Assembly (NCBI GenBank): GCA_039817415.1
Contig: JBCBVV010000047.1
Coordinates: forward strand, 1-50,360
Reading direction: 5' to 3'
Length of the DNA stretch: 50,360 bases
Source: JALEFZ01 sp039817415
GTDB taxonomy: Bacteria > Bacteroidota > Bacteroidia > J057
Position 1 is the first letter of the stretch. The number at the start of each line of letters is the position of its first letter. The translations under genes and the position numbers were made by a program. The notes beneath the pieces are model-generated. The model worked only from the letters and a program-made list of their open reading frames with translations, was not told the DNA's origin and searched no databases. This document shows positions 42,779 through 50,360 of the stretch, piece by piece.

Positions 42779-45700
42779 ATGAGATATAGTCTTTTCGTTA
42801 TTTTGTTGATCCTCTTTTCGGTGCTATCACTCCCGGCACAAAATAATATTTGGGAAAATCCCTCCATATTTGAAATCAACAAGGAAAAGCCACATGCCCA
42901 TTTTTTGCCGAGAGGAGCAGATAAAACCATTACCCTAAATGGTCAATGGGATTTCTATCTGGCAGACCATCCTTCTATGGTTAACCTCCCAGAAGATTTT
43001 TCCTCCGAAGAATTGGATTGGACCAGCATAGAAGTACCCTCAAATTGGCAGCTACAAGGTTTTGGCCAGCCCATTTACACCAATATCAAACACCCCTTTA
43101 AAGCTGCACCACCCAAAATCAAATCCAAAGTCAACGAAACTGGACTTTACAAGAGGTCCTTTGATCTCCCTAATGATTGGATGAACAAGGAGATTTTCAT
43201 TCGATTTGGCGGAGTACAATCAGCCATGACGCTTTGGGTAAATGGGAAAGAAATTGGGTATAGCCAAGGTTCTATGACACCTGCCGAGTTCCGCCTTACG
43301 GATATCCTCAAGGAAAAGGGAAACAAGATTGAAGTGCAGGTCATTCGGTGGACCGATGGAAGCTACCTGGAAGACCAAGACTTTTGGAGGCTATCAGGAA
43401 TATTTAGAGATGTCCTATTGATTCAGAGACCCAAAGCGTTCGTGAGGGATTTCTCCATCACCACTACACTTGACACAGATTACCTTCATGCAAATGTCAA
43501 GTTGCTTGTTGACATGGATAGGTTAGATGGGCAGTCACTTTCCTCCACCCTTAAGTTGACCATTCAAAATCCATATGGCAAAGAAATAGGAAAAACAGAG
43601 ATACAAACCTCTGACAAAGACATCGATTACAGTTGGGACCTTCGGGTGGATTCTGCCTTGAAATGGACCGCAGAAACCCCTTTTCTTTACACCTTGAAAA
43701 TTGAAACCCTTGGAGATCAGGAAGAGGAAGTCATCGAGAGAAAATTTGGAATTAGAGAAGTCAAGATTGAAAAGGGAAAGCTCTTGGTCAATGGAAAATA
43801 TATCCTGCTAAAGGGCGTCAACCGTCATGAATTTGACCCCAAGACCGGAAGGACCATTGGCCTCAGAAGTATGATCGAAGACATTGAGTTGATGAAACGT
43901 CATAACTTCAATGCCGTCCGAACATCCCATTATCCAAACGATCCAAGATGGTACGAGCTATGCGATGAGTACGGACTCTATGTCATGGACGAAACCAATA
44001 TAGAAACCCATTTTCTAGATGCATTTGCAGGCAAGGCTCCTGCACAGTTTCCAGAATGGAAGGATGCCATGGTCAGCAGGGCCATTAGAATGATTGAAAG
44101 GGACAAAAATTTTCCCTCTGTTATCATGTGGTCAATGGGCAATGAAAGTGGGTATGGTCCTAATCATGATGCCATGTATGAAGCCATGAAGAAGGCCGAC
44201 CCACAGTCAAGACCCATCCATTATGAAGGATTTGATCCAACCTATGCCTTAAACAAAGCGCTGCGCTTGAATCCCATTCACGTCAGTCGCTCTTTAAGAG
44301 AACTCGAAGATGGCCTACCCATCAATTTCCGCGCAGATAGACCCTTATCAGGAGGAGACTTTGTTTCTGGCATGTACCTCTCGCCTACTGAAATTGAGAA
44401 ATTCGCCTACAAAGACACTACTAGACCGACTATTCTATGCGAATATTCACATGCCATGGGCAATAGCAATGGCAACTTCAAAAAATATTGGGACCTCTTC
44501 GAACGAGATCCACATTTGCAGGGAGGATTTATTTGGGATTGGGTAGACCAAGGATTGATCAGGTTAAAAGATGGCAAAGAAGAATATACATACGGAGGAG
44601 ATTATGGAGATAAACCCAATGATGGTAACTTCTGTCTAAATGGGGTAGTCTTTCCAGACCGCTCCACCAAACCCGCCCTTCAAGAAATCATGTACGCTCA
44701 GCAATTTGTTGACTTTCAATTGGAAGGCAGTATACTTAAGCTAAGGAACGATTATGTGTTTCGTTCACTTGACAATCACATCCTAGAATGGGATATCACC
44801 TATCAGGGTATCAGGTTAAAAATGGGGACCATAGATCTCGAATCCCTTAAGCCAGGGCAAATTAAGAACATCGATCTTTCTAGGCTTATCACTTGGTCAG
44901 CTTACCAAAACTGGGAAGAAGGAGATGTTTACCTCACTTGCCGCGTGAAATTAAAAGAAGCGGAAGCATTGGTTCCCCAACATTCAATTAGAGCTTGGGA
45001 ACAATTCCGGCTAAATGAAGCGAAATACAGCTATCCGCTAGCTAGCTTTTCTGAAGACTCAGGAATTTCATCCCGCTTTGAGAGTTCCTTTGTTCCTCGC
45101 TACCAAGCAGCCCTTAGCCTTCACATCGATCAGAAAACAGGATTCCTAGAATATATTCTAAAGGAAGGAGATACCCTTTTGAGAGATATGACTATCAACC
45201 TGTTCCGAGCTCCAACTGACAACGACGCAGGAAGCGGTCCTCTTTCAGGCTCTTATGCCAAGACTTGGGAAAAGGCAGGTTTGGCAGAACTAAGCTATGA
45301 AGCTGAGTCCATGACAGAACTTCAGACTCCTTCCGAATATCGCATCAACGTGATCGGAAACATCAAGGGGAAAAAATTTAAAGGTTCTTACAGATTGACC
45401 TATGTATTCTCGAATGACAAAGCTGAAAAGGACGGTTTTCAAATTCTATGTGAAGTCAATCGGATGGGAGATATGCCCCTTCCAAGGGTAGGTATCTCAT
45501 TTAAAACGAATCAGGAAAGAGAAGACTTTGTATGGTTGGGGAATGGACCCGCCGCGACTTATCCTGATCGAAAGCTTGGAGCCCAGCAAGGGTATTACAG
45601 TTCAACCGTCATGGTGGACTTTGTGCCTTATATCAAGCCTCAACACTACGGCAATAAGACCGACGTAAGCATGATCAAGCTCAAGCAAGCTGGAAGCCAT

Positions 45701-45943
45701 CCCATTCAAATTTTGGGTAACGATTTACAATTCAGTTATCAACCCTATTCATCCTATGAATTGGCGAGTAAATCTCATGTCCATAAACTTGAAAAGGACG
45801 GCTTCAATTACCTGCATATCGATGCAGCCATGATGGGAGTTGGAGGAGATTTAAGTTGGGCACCAGTTACACACGAGGAATTTTTATTGAGAGAGACCAG
45901 CTATACGTTGAAGTTTCTCTTGCAGTTTTTGGAAAAGGAATAA
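42779..45943 (+). CDS. GH2 beta-galactosidase, exported
   Basis: 1054 residues, the full five-domain LacZ architecture plus a signal peptide (about 1-20, ending LPAQ). Sugar-binding domain, immunoglobulin-like domain, TIM barrel (about 330-630) and the beta-galactosidase small chain (about 770-1050) can be followed. The acid/base Glu is E456 in MGNESGYGPNHDAMY and the nucleophile is E555 in ILCEYSHAMGNSNGN; active-site histidines are in TSHYPNDPRWYELCDEYG and ETNIETH. It splits beta-galactosides in the periplasm. The genes behind it are an exported esterase and an outer-membrane protein, which could remove side groups from galactan-like polysaccharide. No SusC/D pair is adjacent. Galactose can enter the Leloir route through galK at 7534. 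Confidence 0.95.
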   Translation: MRYSLFVILLILFSVLSLPAQNNIWENPSIFEINKEKPHAHFLPRGADKTITLNGQWDFYLADHPSMVNLPEDFSSEELDWTSIEVPSNWQLQGFGQPIYTNIKHPFKAAPPKIKSKVNETGLYKRSFDLPNDWMNKEIFIRFGGVQSAMTLWVNGKEIGYSQGSMTPAEFRLTDILKEKGNKIEVQVIRWTDGSYLEDQDFWRLSGIFRDVLLIQRPKAFVRDFSITTTLDTDYLHANVKLLVDMDRLDGQSLSSTLKLTIQNPYGKEIGKTEIQTSDKDIDYSWDLRVDSALKWTAETPFLYTLKIETLGDQEEEVIERKFGIREVKIEKGKLLVNGKYILLKGVNRHEFDPKTGRTIGLRSMIEDIELMKRHNFNAVRTSHYPNDPRWYELCDEYGLYVMDETNIETHFLDAFAGKAPAQFPEWKDAMVSRAIRMIERDKNFPSVIMWSMGNESGYGPNHDAMYEAMKKADPQSRPIHYEGFDPTYALNKALRLNPIHVSRSLRELEDGLPINFRADRPLSGGDFVSGMYLSPTEIEKFAYKDTTRPTILCEYSHAMGNSNGNFKKYWDLFERDPHLQGGFIWDWVDQGLIRLKDGKEEYTYGGDYGDKPNDGNFCLNGVVFPDRSTKPALQEIMYAQQFVDFQLEGSILKLRNDYVFRSLDNHILEWDITYQGIRLKMGTIDLESLKPGQIKNIDLSRLITWSAYQNWEEGDVYLTCRVKLKEAEALVPQHSIRAWEQFRLNEAKYSYPLASFSEDSGISSRFESSFVPRYQAALSLHIDQKTGFLEYILKEGDTLLRDMTINLFRAPTDNDAGSGPLSGSYAKTWEKAGLAELSYEAESMTELQTPSEYRINVIGNIKGKKFKGSYRLTYVFSNDKAEKDGFQILCEVNRMGDMPLPRVGISFKTNQEREDFVWLGNGPAATYPDRKLGAQQGYYSSTVMVDFVPYIKPQHYGNKTDVSMIKLKQAGSHPIQILGNDLQFSYQPYSSYELASKSHVHKLEKDGFNYLHIDAAMMGVGGDLSWAPVTHEEFLLRETSYTLKFLLQFLEKE

Positions 45944-45993
45944 ACAATTTTCCCTAGGGAATCTTATCCTACATACGAACTAGCTACTTACTT

Positions 45994-46833
45994 ATGAAGA
46001 AATACAGCTTTGGAATCATCCTGCTTTTGATGCTGGGATGGGGATGTGAATCAACCGTTTTACGCAATGCACAGGAGGAATCCTTTGAAATGACCTCCAC
46101 CAATACGGGTAGAAACTATCGAATGGACATCCTCCTTCCACCAGATTATGACGCCAGTCAAACCTACCCTTCCGTTTACTTACTCGATGGCCATTGGCAC
46201 TACCTCAATGTTGCAGCAGATGCACAGCAATTGATGAGAAATGACAGGATTAGAGATGTCATCATCATTGGGATTGCCTATGCAGATTTTGCGACCAACA
46301 CATTGGGTGGATTTGGGGAGATCAGTTCCTTACGAATTGATGATCTTACGGCACAAAAGAATTCGGATGAGGCAGAAAGAGGCGGGGATGCAGCTAATTT
46401 CAGAAAGTTTATCGTAGAGGAATTGATTCCTGAAATCGATACTCGCTACAGCACAGGAGATGCAGAAAGAACCCTGATGGGTCATTCCCTTGGCGGATAT
46501 TTTGGTTTGTGGGAAATGTTCAATTTCACGGAGAATAGTCCATTTGACTACATCGAGTCCGGTTCCCCTGCACTTTGGTGGGCTGATGGCTTCCTGATGG
46601 ACATGGAAGAACAAGTAGCCAACGCAGGAAGTCGACTACCTTTTCGTCTACATACAACCATGGGAACATTGGAGTCCGTGGTTTGGAATGCCTTTTTTGA
46701 TGAGTTTGAGGAAAGATTAGGGACCAACGGCTACGATGACCTAACCTACATCTTCGAACGTTATCCACGCGGCCATTCTGCCATGGCAGAAACGGGCTTT
46801 AAAGAAGGTCTTAAATACTTTTTCGGCAACTAA
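45994..46833 (+). CDS. Alpha/beta-hydrolase esterase lipoprotein (esterase D/enterochelin-esterase-like)
   Basis: 279 residues. A lipoprotein signal ends LGWGC. The alpha/beta-hydrolase elements are visible: VYLLDGHWHYLN (oxyanion strand), the nucleophile Ser in TLMGHSLGGYFGLW and a C-terminal His in ERYPRGHSAMAE. The fold matches the esterase D/Fes family (PF00756), which includes acetyl xylan esterases, feruloyl esterases and S-formylglutathione hydrolases. Being a lipoprotein 51 bases behind a secreted GH2 enzyme, it may deacylate polysaccharide in the periplasm or at the cell surface. The barrel-like protein gene starts 11 bases later. A sugar-ester substrate is inference only. Confidence 0.87.
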   Translation: MKKYSFGIILLLMLGWGCESTVLRNAQEESFEMTSTNTGRNYRMDILLPPDYDASQTYPSVYLLDGHWHYLNVAADAQQLMRNDRIRDVIIIGIAYADFATNTLGGFGEISSLRIDDLTAQKNSDEAERGGDAANFRKFIVEELIPEIDTRYSTGDAERTLMGHSLGGYFGLWEMFNFTENSPFDYIESGSPALWWADGFLMDMEEQVANAGSRLPFRLHTTMGTLESVVWNAFFDEFEERLGTNGYDDLTYIFERYPRGHSAMAETGFKEGLKYFFGN

Positions 46834-46844
46834 CAGAACAACCC

Positions 46845-47456
46845 ATGCGCTTTCTATATATCAGTATACTGGCAATTCTTAGTGTCTTTCTGCTTCCATC
46901 TGTCCATGCTCAAAATGGATTTATCAATTCCCTTCAGGTAAACTATCATACAGTTACCTTTGATGTAACCAAAGGGGGAGGCGTCAAGCTCAACCATTGG
47001 TGGAAGGTAAAGGAGAAATCTCGCTTTCAATCCGGTCTTCAGCTATCTGCCATGGTTCAGCCAGGTGCTTCTCCCAATGTTAGTGGAGACGTTTCTGAAT
47101 TCAATGCCAATGGCAGGTTATTATTGTTTACAGGATGGGAAAGAGGATTTGGTGAAAAACAAAAATGGTATGGTACCTTAGAAGGTTTTGTAGGTGTACG
47201 TGCCTATTATATCGGGGGTAGCCTCAATCAAACGGCTAATAATTTCGAAAGAAATTTCAACAAGACTACGTTCAGGGGAGACTTTGGAAGTAGATTTGGG
47301 TGGGGATACAGAATCAATGAGAGATGGGGAATTGACCTAGGACTTACGACTTCCTGGCTACACATCAACCATCCATTGGGATTCTGGACAGGCTTGCTCT
47401 TTTGGTCCCCAGACGTACTTTCTGTGGTTGAGTTAGGTGTAAATGTGCGCTTATAG
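46845..47456 (+). CDS. Small outer-membrane beta-barrel-like protein
   Basis: 203 residues. A signal peptide (about 1-22, ending VHAQ) precedes a set of amphipathic strands with aromatic girdles (FINSLQVNYHTVTF, RFQSGLQLSAMVQ, RLLLFTGWERGF, WYGTLEGFVGVRAYYIGG, TFRGDFGSRFGWGY, DLGLTTSWLHI, SVVELGVNVRL) and a terminal strand. This is typical of 8-10 stranded outer-membrane barrels. It probably forms a unit with the esterase gene, from which it is only 11 bases away. The exact role (porin, adhesin, envelope enzyme) cannot be told. Confidence 0.78.
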   Translation: MRFLYISILAILSVFLLPSVHAQNGFINSLQVNYHTVTFDVTKGGGVKLNHWWKVKEKSRFQSGLQLSAMVQPGASPNVSGDVSEFNANGRLLLFTGWERGFGEKQKWYGTLEGFVGVRAYYIGGSLNQTANNFERNFNKTTFRGDFGSRFGWGYRINERWGIDLGLTTSWLHINHPLGFWTGLLFWSPDVLSVVELGVNVRL

Positions 47457-47589
47457 TGGCTTCAACCTCAAGAATTTTTAGCCTCATTTGGTATTCATCT
47501 AATATATATTTTTCTAAAGCTAGTATTCAATTGCTCTAGGGTTAAAAAAGGTGGCGTTCTGTTTTGCTTCGCATCTGAAATTCACGAAG

Positions 47590-47602
47590 TTAGCGGCGCT
47601 AA
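47590..47602. promoter_or_regulatory. Perfect 13-bp palindrome upstream of GH3 gene
   Basis: TTAGCGGCGCTAA (6 + 1 + 6) ends 15 bases before the ATG at 47617. It has the look of a LacI/GalR-type operator (symmetric, CG-rich centre) and may control the GH3 gene. No LacI-type regulator is in the window. Confidence 0.4.
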
Positions 47603-47616
47603 TGAATAACTAAATC

Positions 47617-49785
47617 ATGCTAAGCCCTACTGTACAATCCTTGCTGGACCGGATGAGTATTGAAGACAAAGCCGGCCAAATGACCCAGGTGACCATCAAC
47701 CTGATCTTAGAAGAAGATAGCAATACAGAAGTCCATAAGGAGAAACTGAGAGAGGCTATTGTTTTCAAACGTGTTGGTTCCATTCTTAATGTAAAAAACC
47801 ACGCCTACGATCTTCCTACTTGGGATAGTATTCTGGGACAAATCCATCAGATCACCCAGGAAACTCCCTATCAAGTACCCATTCTATTTGGGATTGATTC
47901 CATTCATGGAGCAGGATATACGCAAAATGCCACCATGTTCCCCCACAACATAGGCATGGGGGCATCAAGGAATGACGAACTTGTCAAGAGAGCCGCTGAA
48001 ATCACTGCCCTAGAGACCAGAGCCAGTGGAATTAGATGGAATTTCGATCCCGTCTTAGACGTAGGCCGCCAACCCCTGTGGTCAAGATTTGAAGAGACTT
48101 TCGGCGAAGACACCTATATCTGCGGGAAAATGGGCTCAGCAGCTATCAAGGGATACGAGGGGGATGATTTGGCTTCAGAAAAGAATGTAGCCAGCTGCAT
48201 GAAGCATTATCTGGGATATTCACACCCCATTTCTGGAAAAGACAGAACACCCGCCTATATCCCTGAGATTCAGCTAAGGGAATTGTTTCTTCCTCCATTT
48301 GAAGCTGCTGTAGAAGCAGGTTCCTCTACCATTATGATCAATTCAGGTGAGATCAATGGAGTCCCCGTACACGCAAGTTCCTACCTTCTGACAAAAGTAT
48401 TGCGTGAAGAGTTGGGCTTTGAAGGGCTTGCCGTTACAGACTGGGAGGATATCGTACGCCTACATACACGCCACAAAGTAGCATCTACTCCTAAGGAAGC
48501 TGTAAAAATCGCTGTAAATGCAGGGATTGATATGAGCATGACTCCCTTTGATTACGATTTCACCGGCTACTTGATTGAGTTGGTCAAAGAGGGAGAGGTA
48601 TCTGAAGAAAGACTTAACGAAGCGGTTGGCAGGATTCTAACCCTCAAGGAGCAACTAGGGCTATTCAAAAGTCCAGGTCTCGAACCAGAGGCAAGAGCCA
48701 ACTTTGGCTTAGGAAGCTATAAGCAAGAGGCCCTTGAGGCAGCAAGACAAAGTATGACCTTGTTGAAGAATCAAGATGCTACCCTACCCCTAGATGGACC
48801 CTTGGCTGGCTATCCACGAATCTTACTCGCTGGACCAGCAGCCAACAACCTTTCGTCCCTACACGGCTCTTGGTCTTTTACCTGGCAAGGACACGAGCCT
48901 GAACATTACCCTCAATCCACCCAGACCATCAAGGATGCCTTGGTAGAAAAATTAGGTCAAGATCAAGTTATCTGTCAATCAGAGGAGGAATGGGAAAGCC
49001 CACAAAACTACACCCTGCCCCATGAAGGTCAATATGATGTAGTGGTTCTTTGCCTTGGAGAAAATAGCTACGCAGAGTCTCCCGGCTCCATCAACGATTT
49101 GATGTTGGACCCTAGGCAGATTCAATTGGCACAGGAAGCTTACCTAACCCAAAAACCTGTCATTCTTGTATTGTGTCAGGGAAGGCCAAGAATCATCCGA
49201 CCGATTGAGGAATCTGCCTCTGCTATTCTACAAGCTTATCGTCCTTCTTCTCAAGGTGCCAAAGCAATTGTAGAAACACTATTTGGAGACAATAATCCGG
49301 GAGGTGTACTCCCCTTCTCCTATCCCAAATGGTCAGGCGATATCATGCCTTATGACCATAAATTTGCCGATACCATTCAAGAACCAGAGCCGAATGTGTA
49401 CTTTTACGAGGGTTATTCTCCACAGTATCCCTTTGGGCATGGGTTGAGCTACACCAGCTTTGAGTACAGTGATTTACGTATTACCCAGGGTCCACAAGAT
49501 CAATTGAATGTGGTAGTAACCGTCAAAAATACAGGCACGAAAGATGGTTCTAAGGTGGTAGAATTATACTCAAGAGATCATTTTGCGAGCATTACACCAG
49601 CTGTCAGGAAATTGAGAAGATATGAACGTGTCTTCTTGAAAGTAGGAGAATGGATTGAAGTTCAGTTTGAAATGGGCGCAAAGGATTTGTCCTTCATCAA
49701 CAGCGAACTTAAAAGGGTTACAGAACCAGGTGATTTCGATTTGATGGTAGGCGATTTGGTTCAATCGATTCGATATTCAGGCTAA
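47617..49785 (+). CDS. GH3 family glycosidase (beta-glucosidase-like), probably cytoplasmic
   Basis: 722 residues. The GH3 N-terminal barrel (about 1-330), the alpha/beta sandwich (about 370-590) and a C-terminal fibronectin III-like domain (about 630-722) are present. Family motifs include FGIDSIHGAGY, FDPVLDVGRQPLWSRFEETFGED, SCMKHYLGY and the nucleophile D275 in AVTDWEDIVRL. Members remove terminal beta-linked glucose or xylose. No signal peptide is visible, unlike most Bacteroidota GH3 enzymes, so it may act on imported oligosaccharides. A palindrome lies 15 bases upstream. The DUF1801 gene starts 3 bases after its stop, probably in the same transcript. Confidence 0.94.
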   Translation: MLSPTVQSLLDRMSIEDKAGQMTQVTINLILEEDSNTEVHKEKLREAIVFKRVGSILNVKNHAYDLPTWDSILGQIHQITQETPYQVPILFGIDSIHGAGYTQNATMFPHNIGMGASRNDELVKRAAEITALETRASGIRWNFDPVLDVGRQPLWSRFEETFGEDTYICGKMGSAAIKGYEGDDLASEKNVASCMKHYLGYSHPISGKDRTPAYIPEIQLRELFLPPFEAAVEAGSSTIMINSGEINGVPVHASSYLLTKVLREELGFEGLAVTDWEDIVRLHTRHKVASTPKEAVKIAVNAGIDMSMTPFDYDFTGYLIELVKEGEVSEERLNEAVGRILTLKEQLGLFKSPGLEPEARANFGLGSYKQEALEAARQSMTLLKNQDATLPLDGPLAGYPRILLAGPAANNLSSLHGSWSFTWQGHEPEHYPQSTQTIKDALVEKLGQDQVICQSEEEWESPQNYTLPHEGQYDVVVLCLGENSYAESPGSINDLMLDPRQIQLAQEAYLTQKPVILVLCQGRPRIIRPIEESASAILQAYRPSSQGAKAIVETLFGDNNPGGVLPFSYPKWSGDIMPYDHKFADTIQEPEPNVYFYEGYSPQYPFGHGLSYTSFEYSDLRITQGPQDQLNVVVTVKNTGTKDGSKVVELYSRDHFASITPAVRKLRRYERVFLKVGEWIEVQFEMGAKDLSFINSELKRVTEPGDFDLMVGDLVQSIRYSG

Positions 49786-49788
49786 AGG

Positions 49789-50157
49789 ATGAAAACCGTA
49801 GAGGATTTTCTATATGATAGGGAAGGAAAACAAAGGGAAATTCTCTTTGCACTACGAGAATTCTTCATGGGGTTTCCAGCTATCCAAGAAAAGCTTAGAT
49901 ACGGCATCCCATTTTTCTATCGACACAGTTGGATTTGCTACTTGAGCCCTAAAAAGGGTGATTGGATTGAATTGGTCTTTCTACATGGACAAGAATTCTC
50001 CAATGAACAAGGCCTTTTGGTTGCAGGGGAAAGAAAAATGGTAAGCGGAATTCCGATTTATACGGTGAAAGAAATTCCTTGGCAAGGATTAGAAGAAATC
50101 TGGCAGGAAGCCCTGATCATCGACCAATTTAAATGGGAACAAAAAAAGATTCGTTAG
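49789..50157 (+). CDS. DUF1801 family protein
   Basis: 122 residues, the size of the DUF1801 (YdhG-like) fold. The typical motif of a helix followed by the strand EKLRYGIPFFYRHSWICYLSP (written here in two pieces: EKLRYGIPFFY and HSWICYLSP) is present, with a hydrophobic core and a later basic strand. The biochemical role of the family is unknown. It is cytoplasmic. It starts three bases after the GH3 stop and probably belongs to that transcript, but I see no functional link. Confidence 0.85.
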   Translation: MKTVEDFLYDREGKQREILFALREFFMGFPAIQEKLRYGIPFFYRHSWICYLSPKKGDWIELVFLHGQEFSNEQGLLVAGERKMVSGIPIYTVKEIPWQGLEEIWQEALIIDQFKWEQKKIR

Positions 50158-50212
50158 ACAGCTTTGTTACTTTAACATTATCTTATAGACTCCAAACAGC
50201 AAAAAAATAAAA

Positions 50213-50360
50213 TTATCCTGGCCATCTAACATTAATAATGTCTGAGATTTCTAAGTCATTATCAATGTAGGCTTTATTATAATATCTAACTTTATCTTCC
50301 ATAGATGAAATATTATAATATGAATTAAAAATTGTCTTTCTTAAAATTATATTATTCGTT
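50213..50360 (-). CDS. Partial C-terminal reading frame of an unknown protein (5' end beyond the window)
   Basis: A minus-strand frame of 49 codons stays open from the right edge to a TAA at 50213-50215. Its C-terminus ends DIINVRWPG, and nearby residues include YYNKAYIDNDLEI. It has an internal Met (the codon of MEDKV). The region is strongly AT-rich. The composition looks like a real protein end rather than random sequence, but the frame is too short to name a family. It is convergent with the DUF1801 gene. It is reported as possible only. Confidence 0.4.
   Translation of the reverse strand, partial: TNNIILRKTIFNSYYNISSMEDKVRYYNKAYIDNDLEISDIINVRWPG

Overview
The window reads as chromosomal DNA from a Bacteroidota bacterium, probably a free-living, Cytophagia- or Flavobacteriia-like, gliding/T9SS lineage. 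This rests on several signs: a TonB-dependent receptor with a CarboxypepD_reg-like N-terminal domain, two proteins with type IX secretion (T9SS) type A C-terminal sorting domains, a SprB-like repeat, several lipoproteins, a stand-alone MnmD, starts without clear Shine-Dalgarno sequences, and several promoter-like TTTG-N18-21-TAnnTTTG elements. I cannot name a genus. About 38 genes are supported, one of them a partial gene at the right edge. I saw no rRNA, tRNA, CRISPR array, transposase or phage genes.

Layout. 1-465 is AT-rich and non-coding. 466-2914 holds a degenerate extended SDR, a lone SCP2 protein and, convergent with it, a MerR/B12 protein that carries the CarH/LitR photoreceptor signature. 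The 481-bp region upstream of this regulator is full of dyads and leads to a lipoprotein (3396). 4614-9356 carries an M16 protease, galactokinase and a lipoprotein; 9430-9879 is an FKBP isomerase lipoprotein on the minus strand. 10054-11244 is a T9SS-secreted Omp28/thioredoxin-like protein. 11329-15875 is a minus-strand block: aldo/keto reductase, a DUF3142-like lipoprotein, MnmD and a large MscS channel. 15995-19302 runs rightward: secreted endonuclease I, a membrane-anchored unknown and proline dehydrogenase.

19303-21500 is a visibly AT-rich island with two orphan genes, including a 453-residue protein that looks like helical region + beta-rich sensor + nucleotide-hydrolase-like Rossmann domain. 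It is the best candidate here for an undescribed signalling or defence effector. After it come PIN-PhoH and a membrane-anchored papain-like protease (21522-24438). Next is a FabG-like reductase, a KASIII-like protein that has lost two of its three catalytic residues, and a helical-repeat protein (24688-27963). 28235-34914 is a TonB receptor followed by a tight set of PHB-depolymerase-type esterase, sodium:solute symporter and acyl-CoA ligase. Together these suggest polyester or hydroxy-acid use.

35026-37708 has a small MscS channel convergent with a GH15 glucoamylase/trehalase-like enzyme. 38103-40481 is a T9SS-secreted beta-propeller-like protein. 40662-42566 is an SDR/saccharopine-reductase-like pair. 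42779-50157 is a carbohydrate region (GH2 beta-galactosidase, esterase lipoprotein, outer-membrane barrel, cytoplasmic-looking GH3, DUF1801). The beta-galactosidase could feed the galactokinase at 7534. The last 150 bases hold the C-terminal end of an AT-rich minus-strand reading frame that continues beyond the window.

Intrinsic terminators mostly sit between convergent genes, and many are bidirectional. Function calls come from motif recognition by eye; no database search was run.
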